Source: an uncultured bacterium (GTDB lineage Bacteria; Bacillota; Clostridia; Lachnospirales; Lachnospiraceae). From it: a stretch of 64,000 bases of DNA. The notes beneath the pieces were generated by a model that was given only the letters and a program-made list of their open reading frames with translations, was not told the DNA's origin and did no database searches. Position numbers and translations under genes: made by a program. Positions within the stretch are counted from its first letter, which is position 1, and each line of letters opens with the position of its first letter. The DNA is taken from contig CAMWUN010000010.1 of assembly GCA_947177425.1 (NCBI GenBank), positions 1 through 64,000 on the forward strand, read 5' to 3'. Positions 18,978-26,953 of the stretch are shown piece by piece.

Positions 18978-19934
18978 ATGAAGTATTCAGAACTGGCGAG
19001 AAGGATATTGTTTGAGCCGCTCCGCACAGGGGCAGACAGGCTGTGTATTTTGTCAGGGTACGCAACGCCGAACATGGCTTCGTGGCTGATAAAGAATTTG
19101 AAGGAGTTTAAATCTGGGCCTATAGATATATCTTTGATTGTGGGAATGGTTCCTTTTGACGGTCTCAGCATTGCTGTTCATGAGGGATTTAAGGAGTTGC
19201 AGAAGGAGAAGATGCCCCAGGAAGTGGCGCATTATCAGTGCAGTTATGTGTATGATTCTGCGCCGGTACATGCGAAAGTGTATGTCTGGCTTAAAGGGGA
19301 TGAGCCGGTTGTGGCATTTGCCGGTTCGGCAAATTTTGCGCAGAGTGCATTTGGGGAAATGCGCAGGGAATATATGGTGGAGTGTGACGCCCTGGAGGCG
19401 TACCAGTATTACTGTAGTGTAGAGAATGATACGATATTCTGTAATCATGCCGAAGTTGAGGAATATGTTGTGCTGTATCCCACGCACAGCGTTTTGGATA
19501 TGGAAAATAAGCCGGTCGGCAGTCTGTCAGGTGAAAATATAGAAAAAATCACGCTTTCCCTGCTTTCGGAAAATGGGGAAGTGGGGACTAAATCGGGGCT
19601 GAATTGGGGGCAGAGAAACAGGCGGAATAAGAATGAGGCGTACATACCGCTTCCTGCGTCTATGGCCAGGACGGGCTTTTTCCCGTTGAATAAACAGCAT
19701 TTTACAGTTGTTACGGATGATGGCCATCAGCTGATATTGAGGGTGGAACAGCAGGGGAATAAGGCGATTACAACACCGCTTAGTAATGCACAGCTTGGGG
19801 AGTATTTCAGAAACCGGCTGGGACTGGCGAATGGCGCTTATATTTGGAGAAGTGATCTGGAGGCATATGGACGTACAGATGTTACGTTTTATAAGCTGGA
19901 TGATGAACAGTTTTATATGGATTTTGCAGTGTAG
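18978..19934 (+). CDS. PLD-type restriction endonuclease subunit R2 (NgoFVII-like)
   Basis: The 318-aa protein has the same plan as R1 but diverges strongly from it. The PLD domain active site is His98 and Lys100 (VHAKVYVW) with AGSANFAQ (Ser117, Asn119). The C-terminal domain (about 208-318) contains FTVVTDDGHQLILRVEQQGN, parallel to FMAVTDDGWKF in R1, and ends DLEAYGRTDVTFYKLDDE, parallel to the R1 segment LNKYGRDTITLTKT. AAGGAAGG precedes the ATG. Standard CglI/NgoAVII loci, as I recall them, carry one R gene. Two copies on either side of the N-protein gene could give a heteromeric nuclease or two specificities. A terminator follows directly. Confidence 0.85.
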   Translation: MKYSELARRILFEPLRTGADRLCILSGYATPNMASWLIKNLKEFKSGPIDISLIVGMVPFDGLSIAVHEGFKELQKEKMPQEVAHYQCSYVYDSAPVHAKVYVWLKGDEPVVAFAGSANFAQSAFGEMRREYMVECDALEAYQYYCSVENDTIFCNHAEVEEYVVLYPTHSVLDMENKPVGSLSGENIEKITLSLLSENGEVGTKSGLNWGQRNRRNKNEAYIPLPASMARTGFFPLNKQHFTVVTDDGHQLILRVEQQGNKAITTPLSNAQLGEYFRNRLGLANGAYIWRSDLEAYGRTDVTFYKLDDEQFYMDFAV

Positions 19935-19962
19935 TAAAACCGGGGCTGAAGCTCCGGTTTTA
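19935..19962. terminator. bidirectional terminator between R2 and the methyltransferase
   Basis: TAAAACCGG (19935-19943) pairs with CCGGTTTTA (19954-19962). Inner pairs G-T, G-C and C-G close on a TGAA loop. The A and T ends make it usable in both directions for the convergent genes. Confidence 0.85.
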
Positions 19963-19970
19963 CGATAAGG

Positions 19971-21035
19971 TTATTCATTGATGTTTGGTTCAATGCTGGG
20001 GTATTCAACGCCGGCGAAACTTTTTAGAATAGCTTCAAAAATTATTTTTGCCCCATCACACGGAACAGCCATTCCAATCTGTTTCCTGACGCTTTCTTTA
20101 CTCCCAAAGAATTTAAAAGTATCAGGAAAAGTTTGAAGTCGGGCACGTTCCCGGTTTGTTAATGCTCTGGACTCTTTCCAGTGGTAAATGTGCGTTCCGC
20201 CGCCTCCGCTTCCAGTGACAGTATATGCTGGTTTTTTAGGGTCCAGCCGTTTGTATATCTGGCTGATTTTTGCACCATGGACATTTAGTTTCAGTTCGTC
20301 CGGCAGATCGGCAGTAAAGGCATTCTGGCCGGGAAGGATATGCTCAAGCCTTTTTATGACGGTTTCAGATTGTTTTGTCAGTTCGTTATTAAAGGCATCT
20401 GCCGGGATAGGCGGCTCTTCTATTGCTTTCCGGCAGGTATTATCAATGTCTGCATACGGTTTCGGAGAAGGAACATGATATGCAACACTAATATCTTTTC
20501 TGATGCCTACTATGATAATCCGGTGGCGGGCCTGGGGTATTCCGTATTCCTCAAATTTATATAAATGCGGGACTACGGTATATCCACCATGGGTTCCTGC
20601 TTTTTTCAATTCATCAATGATTTTGGTAAAGGCTTTTCCGTCATTGGCATTTCGGAGTCCGCCTACATTTTCTGCAACGAACCATATAGGGTTGTATATA
20701 TTTAATACTTTTACTCCGTAGGAATAGAGGGGGCCAAAGACGCCGTTCATGCCTTTCTGCTCTCCGACTACACTGTAATCATTGCATGGGAATCCAAAAG
20801 CCAGAGCGTCAATTTCCGGCAGGTTTTCTAGGTTAAATTCACGGATGTCTTTGTGATATACACTTTTTGGATCATCGCGGCAAATGTTATACCGGTATGT
20901 TTCGCAGGTGTCTTTATCATAGTCATTTGCCCATTGGTGGACAATCTTATAGTTATCATCCCCGATATCGGCATTAAGGGCTCCCCACGCAATTCCGCCA
21001 GGACCGCAGAACAACTCTCCTAATCTATAAATCAT
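19971..21035 (-). CDS. DNA (cytosine-5) methyltransferase
   Basis: The 354-aa enzyme transfers methyl from SAM to cytosine C5. Motifs in order are: I, LGELFCGPGGIAWGA (residues 5-19); IV, GFPCNDYS with catalytic Cys84; VI, ENVGGLRN; VIII, QARHRIIIVGIRKD; and the C-terminal IX-X part with LTNRERARLQTFPDTFKF. The length is short for the family, leaving a compact target-recognition region between VIII and IX. It is transcribed toward the nuclease genes and overlaps the regulator gene upstream by 11 bases. Its role is to protect host DNA from the R1/N/R2 complex; the recognition sequence cannot be read from the protein. Confidence 0.95.
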   Translation of the reverse strand: MIYRLGELFCGPGGIAWGALNADIGDDNYKIVHQWANDYDKDTCETYRYNICRDDPKSVYHKDIREFNLENLPEIDALAFGFPCNDYSVVGEQKGMNGVFGPLYSYGVKVLNIYNPIWFVAENVGGLRNANDGKAFTKIIDELKKAGTHGGYTVVPHLYKFEEYGIPQARHRIIIVGIRKDISVAYHVPSPKPYADIDNTCRKAIEEPPIPADAFNNELTKQSETVIKRLEHILPGQNAFTADLPDELKLNVHGAKISQIYKRLDPKKPAYTVTGSGGGGTHIYHWKESRALTNRERARLQTFPDTFKFFGSKESVRKQIGMAVPCDGAKIIFEAILKSFAGVEYPSIEPNINE

Positions 21036-21384
21036 TTTGGCCCTCTCTTTCTTTTTCGTGCTGATAAATTAAATAGTCAATTTGGTTTTGTATTTGTTTT
21101 CTGTCTTCTAGGCTTAATTTTTCTATGCCTTTAAAGCAGGTTTCCATGTAGGCATCTATATCTTCGGGGCCTAAGTATCCGGCTTTTTGAAACAAATCGG
21201 TAAGTTTGATATTATAAAATAAAGCTAGTTTTTTTAAGGCTTTGGGGGAAGGATTCCGAGTGATATTGCATTCTAAGCGGCTTAGCTGAGAAATTGTTAT
21301 TCCGGTTTCCTTTTCCACATCCCTTGTGCTTAAATTATTTTGTATCCTCATTGTCTTTAGATATTGTCCAAGTGTTTCAGCCAT
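21025..21384 (-). CDS. Xre-type HTH regulator of the restriction-modification locus
   Basis: The 119-aa protein from the ATG at 21384 has an N-terminal Cro/C1 helix-turn-helix (residues about 8-65: LKTMRIQNNLSTRDVEKETGITISQLSRLE) and a helical C-terminal tail. GAGGTGA precedes the ATG. The reading frame stays open far upstream to 22173, but that part runs antisense to spoVAD and is not coding. Its stop overlaps the methyltransferase start, so it is co-expressed with it. The role recalls controller (C) proteins that time methylation before restriction, though it is longer than classical C proteins. Half-sites in its promoter support autoregulation. Confidence 0.88.
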   Translation of the reverse strand: MAETLGQYLKTMRIQNNLSTRDVEKETGITISQLSRLECNITRNPSPKALKKLALFYNIKLTDLFQKAGYLGPEDIDAYMETCFKGIEKLSLEDRKQIQNQIDYLIYQHEKEREGQNDL

Positions 21385-21404
21385 ATCATCACCTCTATTA
21401 TGGA

Positions 21405-21433
21405 AGTATATCACATATGCTGCGAAAATGCAA
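21405..21433 (-). promoter_or_regulatory. promoter of the regulator-methyltransferase operon
   Basis: On the minus strand TTGCAT (21428-21433) and TATACT (21405-21410) are spaced by exactly 17 bases, about 20 bases upstream of the regulator ATG. The -35 hexamer overlaps the first GCAACAAA half-site. Confidence 0.7.
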
Positions 21434-21470
21434 CAAAAAAGGATATTTGTTGCGATAAAGCAACAAATAT
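21430..21470. promoter_or_regulatory. operator with three GCAACAAA half-sites
   Basis: GCAACAAA occurs at 21430-21437 and 21460-21467, and its complement TTTGTTGC at 21446-21453. The inner pair extends to a perfect 11-base inverted repeat (21443-21453 with 21460-21470, six-base gap). The sites cover the -35 region and its upstream flank, as expected for an autoregulating Xre/C-type protein. The binder is inferred from position. Confidence 0.65.
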
Positions 21471-21682
21471 TATAAAATAAAGTGCCTGAAAATATATGGA
21501 GATTGTACGAATTTATGATATGATGGATAAAATACGAAAAAGTATAGTGAGATAGAACTGCAATAGAGAAGAGACATGGTGTGAGGATATGGCTTATATA
21601 ATAAGGAGAATAAGGAAGAAGGTTATGAGACATTGAAATCATTGGAAAAACTGCTGGCGGCTTTACAAAAATAAAACGAATA
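21471..21682. other. AT-rich intergenic stretch between the RM island and spoVAD
   Basis: No complete gene is visible. A 28-codon open stretch without a start (about 21589-21675) ends EEGYETLKSLEKLLAALQK before a stop and could be the tail of a lost gene at the island edge. That reading is weak. Confidence 0.3.
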
Positions 21683-21735
21683 AAAATCTCCAGATGCGTA
21701 AAACTAATGGAAAGTAAATCATCTGGAGGTTTTTT
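21683..21735 (+). promoter_or_regulatory. hairpin containing the spoVAD ribosome binding site
   Basis: AAAATCTCCAGATG (21683-21696) pairs over 14 bases, with one T-G wobble, with CATCTGGAGGTTTT (21720-21733). The 3' arm contains GGAGG, six bases before the spoVAD ATG, and runs into a T-tract (21730-21735). It therefore looks both like a terminator and like a Shine-Dalgarno trap. Confidence 0.6.
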
Positions 21736-22770
21736 ATGGAAACAACGGTTGGAGCAATTTTTGAGCAGGGACAGCGCAGTATCAAGGTGCCAGTTCCCGT
21801 TTATATAAGGGCAAGTGCGTCGGTAGTGGGAACCAAGGAAGGGGAAGGGCCTTTTGGGGACTGCTTTGACATGGTGGGAACAGATGATAAGTTTGGCTGT
21901 GATACATGGGAAGAGGCGGAAAGTACGCTGCAAAAGGAAGCCCTTTCCATTGCCATCGGCAAATCCGGATTGAGAAACGAGGACATCAAGTATTTGTTTG
22001 CAGGGGATTTGCTGGGACAGTCGATTGCAAGCAGCTTCGGCCTTGGGTCTTTTCAGATTCCTCTGGTGGGGATGTATGGCGCCTGTTCCACATGCGGGCT
22101 GTCCATGTCCATGGCGGCAATTATGATTGCGGGAGGAATGGCGGAACATGCCGCCTGTGTGACTTCCAGCCATTTTGCCAGTGCGGAAAAGGAATTCCGC
22201 TTTCCTTTAGGATATGGGAATCAAAGACCTCTTTCCGCTACCTGGACGGTAACGGGCAGCGGCGCTTTTATTTTAAGCAGCATAAAGAGCAATACGGACA
22301 GGGCGATGATTGACGGCCTGACAATCGGAAAAATTGTGGATTTCGGTCTGAAAGACTCCATGAATATGGGCGCATGCATGGCGCCTGCGGCTGCTGATAC
22401 CATTTACCAGCATCTGGTGGACTTTGACAGGAAGCCTTCTGATTACGATAAGATTATTACTGGAGATTTGGGAAGCGTAGGGCAGAAAGCCCTTTGGGAT
22501 ATGATGAGGGAAAAAGGGATGGATATTTCCAAGGTCCATATGGACTGCGGCATGGAAATTTATGACCAGAGCCAGGACGCCCATGCAGGGGGAAGCGGAT
22601 GCGGATGCAGCGCTGTGACCCTGTCGGCCTACATTTTGAAACAGCTTGAAGAAGGGAAGTGGAAGAGGGTTCTGTTTGTGCCCACAGGGGCGCTTCTTTC
22701 CAAGACCAGCTTTAACGAAGGACAGAGTATTCCGGGGATTGCCCATGGAGTGGAATTGACAGGATGCTGA
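21736..22770 (+). CDS. spoVAD: stage V sporulation protein AD
   Basis: Soluble thiolase-fold protein of the SpoVA complex that binds dipicolinic acid at the spore inner membrane. The 344-aa product has the family length. It has typical segments EGPFGDCFDMVGTDDKFG, GMYGACSTCGLSM, HFASAEKEFRFPLGYGNQRP, GDLGSVGQKALWDMM and DAHAGGSGCGCSA. In Bacillus it lies directly between spoVAC and spoVAE; here those genes are 10 kb to the left (inverted) and 15.5 kb to the right. The GGAGG is inside a 14-base-pair hairpin, so expression may be controlled after transcription starts. A terminator follows. Confidence 0.97.
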   Translation: METTVGAIFEQGQRSIKVPVPVYIRASASVVGTKEGEGPFGDCFDMVGTDDKFGCDTWEEAESTLQKEALSIAIGKSGLRNEDIKYLFAGDLLGQSIASSFGLGSFQIPLVGMYGACSTCGLSMSMAAIMIAGGMAEHAACVTSSHFASAEKEFRFPLGYGNQRPLSATWTVTGSGAFILSSIKSNTDRAMIDGLTIGKIVDFGLKDSMNMGACMAPAAADTIYQHLVDFDRKPSDYDKIITGDLGSVGQKALWDMMREKGMDISKVHMDCGMEIYDQSQDAHAGGSGCGCSAVTLSAYILKQLEEGKWKRVLFVPTGALLSKTSFNEGQSIPGIAHGVELTGC

Positions 22771-22815
22771 TTAAAAAGGCCGGCCGGGCTTTCTGATAAT
22801 TGATTTTAGTATTTT

Positions 22816-22850
22816 AAAAGGCTATGACGTTGACAGTTATAGTCTTTTTT
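22816..22850 (+). terminator. terminator after spoVAD
   Basis: AAAAGGCTATGAC (22816-22828) pairs with GTTATAGTCTTTT (22836-22848) with two G-T wobbles, and the T-run continues to 22850. Confidence 0.85.
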
Positions 22851-22949
22851 GTATAGTGATAAATGGATTTTACCAAGGGCTGGAAAAAATCCAGATTAAG
22901 TGCTAAAGTATAATTCGGTATGTACATATGCGGAAAGGACTGGAATGTT

Positions 22950-23969
22950 ATGATTGAGGTAAAGAATATTTCCAAGGATTTTGTATCGCCAAAGAAATAT
23001 CCGGGATTAAAGGGCGCCGTGAAGGGACTGTTCTCCAACGAAAAAGTTGTAAAAACTGCGGTAGACGATATTTCTTTTTCCATTAGAAAAGGAGAGATCG
23101 TGGGATATATAGGCAGTAACGGGGCGGGGAAGTCCACCACGATTAAAATGATGACAGGAATTCTGACGCCCACGAAGGGGACGTGCAGGGTAGCTGGTAT
23201 CAATCCAAACCAGAACCGGAAGGAAAACGCAAAGAACATCGGCGTTGTATTCGGCCAGAGGACACAGCTCTGGTGGGACTTGCCGCTGGGGGAATCATTT
23301 ACCATATTGAAAGAGATTTATGATGTTCCAGCGGAGGATTTCAGTGCACGGATGGATTTCCTCAATGACGTGTTGGAACTGCAGGATTTTATTGACAGGC
23401 CCGTGCGGACTCTTTCTTTAGGCCAGCGGATGCGTGCGGACTTGGGGGCGGCTTTATTGCACAATCCTAAGGTGCTGTATCTGGATGAGCCTACCATAGG
23501 GCTGGATTTGGTAGTGAAAGATAATATAAGGAGAGCCATTAAACAGATTAATGAAAAATACCAGACTACAGTTATCCTGACGACCCATGATATCGGGGAT
23601 ATTGAGGAACTTTGCAGCAGGATTATCATTATTGATGAGGGAAAACTTATTTATGACGGTTCCCTTGCAAATCTAAAGGATACTTATGGAAATAAGAGGA
23701 AGATTTCTATGGAAATCAGGCAGCCCTGGAAACTGAAAGAACTCCATCTTGAAGAAACTTTTGGGGTGGGGGAAGATGGATGCAGTACGGAATTTATTGA
23801 GGAAACTAACAGCTTCTGTGTGACCTTTGACAAACACAGGATACAGGTTCCCCAGGTTCTTTCGGCGGTGATGGAAGTGACGGAAGTGAAAGACGTGCAG
23901 ATTCAGGAGACGGAGCTTGCCCAGATTGTAAAGGAAATTTATAATCACGGGACTGCGGAGGGAAGATAA
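22950..23969 (+). CDS. ABC transporter ATP-binding protein (ABC-2 export type)
   Basis: The 339-aa ATPase has Walker A GSNGAGKST (residues 55-63), Q-loop GVVFGQRTQLWWD, signature LSLGQRMRADLG, Walker B VLYLDEPTIGLD and the switch TTHDIGDIEE. A C-terminal extension of about 90 residues follows. The ATG at 22950 is preferred to the in-frame 22920 because the conserved domain begins at IEVKNISKDF. The stop overlaps the ATG of the first permease by one base. With the two ABC-2 permeases downstream it forms an exporter of the group whose two permeases are each about 270 aa. The substrate is unknown; no adjacent regulator or biosynthetic genes give a clue. Confidence 0.93.
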   Translation: MIEVKNISKDFVSPKKYPGLKGAVKGLFSNEKVVKTAVDDISFSIRKGEIVGYIGSNGAGKSTTIKMMTGILTPTKGTCRVAGINPNQNRKENAKNIGVVFGQRTQLWWDLPLGESFTILKEIYDVPAEDFSARMDFLNDVLELQDFIDRPVRTLSLGQRMRADLGAALLHNPKVLYLDEPTIGLDLVVKDNIRRAIKQINEKYQTTVILTTHDIGDIEELCSRIIIIDEGKLIYDGSLANLKDTYGNKRKISMEIRQPWKLKELHLEETFGVGEDGCSTEFIEETNSFCVTFDKHRIQVPQVLSAVMEVTEVKDVQIQETELAQIVKEIYNHGTAEGR

Positions 23970-24787
23970 TGGGAAGACTTCTTAAAATTTACATGCCCTT
24001 TGCCTCCAACGAACTGAAAAGGCAGTTGGCCTACAGGGGCGCTTTTTATCTGTTTATTATAACCAGCCTGTTCAGCTCCTTTATCAGTTATTATTTGTGG
24101 ATGGCGGTTTATGGCAGTTCCGGGCAGGGGGTTCTGGGGGGACTGACGCAGAATGAAATGGTGGTCTACATTTTCATGGTTTATGTGACTTCTTCCATAG
24201 TAACTGTCTCGTTGTCTACCTGGGTCAGCGACGATGTGGTACAGGGTACGGTTGCCATGAATCTTATCAAGCCCATTGACTACCGTCTCAGCCTGATTGC
24301 AAAGGCTCTTGGCAGGGTGTCTTTCCAGTTTCTGGCCCCCGCTGTTTTTGTCTGGATTGGACTGGAAATTTATAAAGTGACGGTTCTGGACATGGCGCCG
24401 GTTTCCGTAATGGGAGTTGTTTTATATCTATTCAGCAGCGGTATGAGTTTTCTGCTTTTTGTGCTTTTTGATTTTTGTTTTGGGATGATTGCCTTTTTTA
24501 CGACTTACATTTTCGGGCTTAGAATGGTAAAAGAAGCGCTGCTCGGCTTTCTGACAGGGCAGTTGATTCCCATCAGTTTCTTCCCGGAGGCAGTACAGAG
24601 GGTATTTGGTTTTCTTCCTTTTTCTTCCATGATTTATACGCCGGTGATGATTTATCTGGGCAAATATACAGGGAGGACACTTGCCTTTATGCTTCTTAGA
24701 CAGGGAATATGGGTTCTGGCTCTTTACGGGCTTGGAAGCCTGATATGGAAAATGGTTACAAAGCGTCTGGTGGTGCTGGGAGGTTGA
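23969..24787 (+). CDS. ABC-2 family permease, first subunit
   Basis: The 272-aa protein has about six membrane segments, starting with AFYLFIITSLFSSFISYYLW, and the cytosolic segment VSDDVVQGTVAMNLIKPIDYRLSLIAKALGR typical of ABC-2 permeases of the DUF990-like group. It is translationally coupled to the ATPase gene by a one-base overlap. It probably forms a heterodimer with the next permease. Confidence 0.88.
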   Translation: MGRLLKIYMPFASNELKRQLAYRGAFYLFIITSLFSSFISYYLWMAVYGSSGQGVLGGLTQNEMVVYIFMVYVTSSIVTVSLSTWVSDDVVQGTVAMNLIKPIDYRLSLIAKALGRVSFQFLAPAVFVWIGLEIYKVTVLDMAPVSVMGVVLYLFSSGMSFLLFVLFDFCFGMIAFFTTYIFGLRMVKEALLGFLTGQLIPISFFPEAVQRVFGFLPFSSMIYTPVMIYLGKYTGRTLAFMLLRQGIWVLALYGLGSLIWKMVTKRLVVLGG

Positions 24788-24828
24788 AAAGAGTCCGGGC
24801 GGTATGTCATGAAGGGAAGGAGTTTTTT

Positions 24829-25629
24829 ATGAATGCTTGTAAAAGATATATGCGTCTGTACAGGGTGCTGGCAGCGCAGTTTTTTAAGACAGTCATGCAG
24901 TCAAAGGTGGACTTTCTGATGGGGTTGTTTGGGTTCTTTTTTACCCAGATTATGGGAATTGCCTTTCTGTATCTGGTGTTTGATCAGATTCCATCCCTGC
25001 AGGGGTGGACCTTGGACCAGCTTATTTTTATCTATGGGTTTGCGCAGATACCAAGGGGAATCGATCATCTTCTTACAGATAATATCTGGCTGGTGGCGTG
25101 GCGGCTGGTACTGAACGGGGATTTCGACCGCTATATGCTCCGGCCCATGAATATTTTTTTCCAGATTATTGCAGAAAAACTCCAGCCTGACGCGCTGGGA
25201 GAACTGCTGGTTGGAGCCATTTTGGTAGTGCGCTCGCTGGCAAAGGGGATTGTGACTGTGGATGCGGCTCATGTGGTATTGTTTTTTGTATCCGTTATGG
25301 CGGGGGCACTGATTTATACCTCCATTAAGCTGTTTTTTGCGGCATTGGCGTTCTGGCTGAAAACCAGCGGCCCTTTTTTGCAGGTAGCCTATCAGATGTC
25401 GGATTTTGCCAAGTATCCTACGGAAATTTATGCAAAAGGAGTACGCTTTCTCATTACATGGGTAATTCCGTTTGCATTTGTAGCTTATCTGCCTGCAAGC
25501 TTCTTTTTGAAAAGCGGCGCAGGAGCCGGGGTGATTGGATTTGAGTGGGTGATTGCAATTGTATTCTGGTGTATTGCCTATTATGTGTTTAACAGGGGAA
25601 TCCGTGTGTATGAAAGCGCCGGGAATTAA
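24829..25629 (+). CDS. ABC-2 family permease, second subunit
   Basis: The 266-aa protein has about six membrane segments and the matching cytosolic motif LVAWRLVLNGDFDRYMLRPMNIFFQIIAEKLQPDALGE. This is the equivalent of the nucleotide-binding-domain contact loop of the first permease. The ATG at 24829 has AAGGAG upstream; an in-frame extension to 24709 overlaps the first permease and has no family features. A DUF990-type annotation is likely. No terminator is obvious in the 190 bases that follow. Confidence 0.88.
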   Translation: MNACKRYMRLYRVLAAQFFKTVMQSKVDFLMGLFGFFFTQIMGIAFLYLVFDQIPSLQGWTLDQLIFIYGFAQIPRGIDHLLTDNIWLVAWRLVLNGDFDRYMLRPMNIFFQIIAEKLQPDALGELLVGAILVVRSLAKGIVTVDAAHVVLFFVSVMAGALIYTSIKLFFAALAFWLKTSGPFLQVAYQMSDFAKYPTEIYAKGVRFLITWVIPFAFVAYLPASFFLKSGAGAGVIGFEWVIAIVFWCIAYYVFNRGIRVYESAGN

Positions 25630-25682
25630 TGCTGTCATGTATGGGATGAATCTCAGCAATCCAGCGGCGCGGGGTAGGAAAA

Positions 25683-25696
25683 TGTTACCGGTAACA
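25683..25696. promoter_or_regulatory. 14-bp perfect palindrome, LacI-type operator candidate
   Basis: TGTTACCGGTAACA is a perfect palindrome with a central CG step, the form of LacI-family operators. It lies between the second permease and the EEP hydrolase gene. The only LacI-family gene in the window is 32 kb away. Function is inferred from shape only. Confidence 0.4.
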
Positions 25697-25819
25697 CAGG
25701 AAATCAGTTTTCTCACCTTCTGGCAGTTATGCGCTACAACTGGAGGAGGATTTGTGCTATAGTAGGTAGTAGCCGGGAACGATGCGGATAAATTTTCAGA
25801 AATCAGAGGAGATGGCAGA

Positions 25820-26899
25820 TTGAAAAAGATAGTGAAGCGTATTCTTGTTATTTTGCTGGCACTGGCGGCGGCCCTGGGGGGATATGTGATTTATGTTTTT
25901 AAAGCATATTACCGCCTGCCGGATAATTTGACTCTTGAAGTCAAAAGGAACGGCGAGAATTCTTATTTTGACGAGGATTTCGCACTTAAGTCCAAAGGAG
26001 CCTATTTTATTATGACCTATAATATCGGGTTCGGCGCTTACCGGAGGGACTACAGCTTTTTTATGGATGGAGGGAAGTCCTCCTGGGCGAAGGATGAGGA
26101 AAGCGTGATGGCAGCAGTCAGCGCCATGGGGGAGATTGTAGATATGGTCAGCCCGGATTTTGTGCTTTTGCAGGAGATAGATATTGACGGCACCCGTTCT
26201 TACCATGTTAACGAACTTGAACTGTTGAACCAGTTTATCAAGGGGTATTATTATGACTTTGCGCAGAACTATGATTCTCCTTTCCTGTTTTTCCCGCCAT
26301 GGGAGCCCCATGGGGCGAATCAGGCCGGGCTTGCAACTTATTCAAGGGCGGAAATCAGGCAGGCCATGCGAAGGAGTCTTCCGATTTCGGAGTCGTTCAG
26401 CAAATTTGTGGATTTGGACAGATGCTATTCCATTTCCCGTATTCCTACGGAAAATAAGAAGGAACTGTGCATTTATAATGTTCACACGTCGGCCTATGGG
26501 GGCAGTGATGAAATCAGGCAGGCCCAGTTGTCCATGCTCTATGAGGATATGACAGAGGATTACAAAAAAGGCAATTATGTTATCTGCGGCGGCGATTTTA
26601 ACCATAATCTGAAGGTGGGCGCCCAGGAAAACGCCCCTGAGTGGGCTTATCCCTTTCCCAGGGAAACTCTTCCGGAGGGGTTTCATATGGCCATTGACAG
26701 GGTAAGGGATGAGGAGGATGTGGCGCACAATACCTGCAGGAGCGCCGAGACTCCTTATGATGAGGAGACGACTTATACGGTAACGCTGGACGGATTTATT
26801 GTTTCAGACAATGTGATTGTGAACTACTACCAGAACATGGACTGGGGGTATGAATTTTCAGATCATGACCCGGTTCTCATGCAGTTTATACTTGATTAA
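25820..26899 (+). CDS. membrane-anchored endonuclease/exonuclease/phosphatase (EEP) family hydrolase
   Basis: The 359-aa protein starts with TTG at 25820 (AGAGGAGATGG upstream). It has an uncleaved-looking N-terminal anchor (about residues 6-28) placing the domain outside the membrane. EEP motifs are MTYNIGFG (metal/substrate Asn at about 68), LLQEIDIDG (metal-binding Glu), CGGDFNHN (Asp and Asn) and the terminal SDHDPV with the catalytic His. An extracytoplasmic location argues for a phosphodiesterase or phospholipase-like role more than DNA repair. It stands alone between the exporter and a lipoprotein gene 54 bases downstream. Confidence 0.85.
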   Translation: MKKIVKRILVILLALAAALGGYVIYVFKAYYRLPDNLTLEVKRNGENSYFDEDFALKSKGAYFIMTYNIGFGAYRRDYSFFMDGGKSSWAKDEESVMAAVSAMGEIVDMVSPDFVLLQEIDIDGTRSYHVNELELLNQFIKGYYYDFAQNYDSPFLFFPPWEPHGANQAGLATYSRAEIRQAMRRSLPISESFSKFVDLDRCYSISRIPTENKKELCIYNVHTSAYGGSDEIRQAQLSMLYEDMTEDYKKGNYVICGGDFNHNLKVGAQENAPEWAYPFPRETLPEGFHMAIDRVRDEEDVAHNTCRSAETPYDEETTYTVTLDGFIVSDNVIVNYYQNMDWGYEFSDHDPVLMQFILD

Positions 26900-26953
26900 G
26901 GCATAATAATGGCGTCAGGGGCCGTGTGGAAAGTGAAAAGCGATGGAGGAAAA

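Noticed and set aside
21385-22173. N-terminal extension of the Xre regulator on the minus strand
   Set aside because: It runs antisense to spoVAD, contains low-quality sequence and the HTH domain begins at 21384 behind a good RBS.
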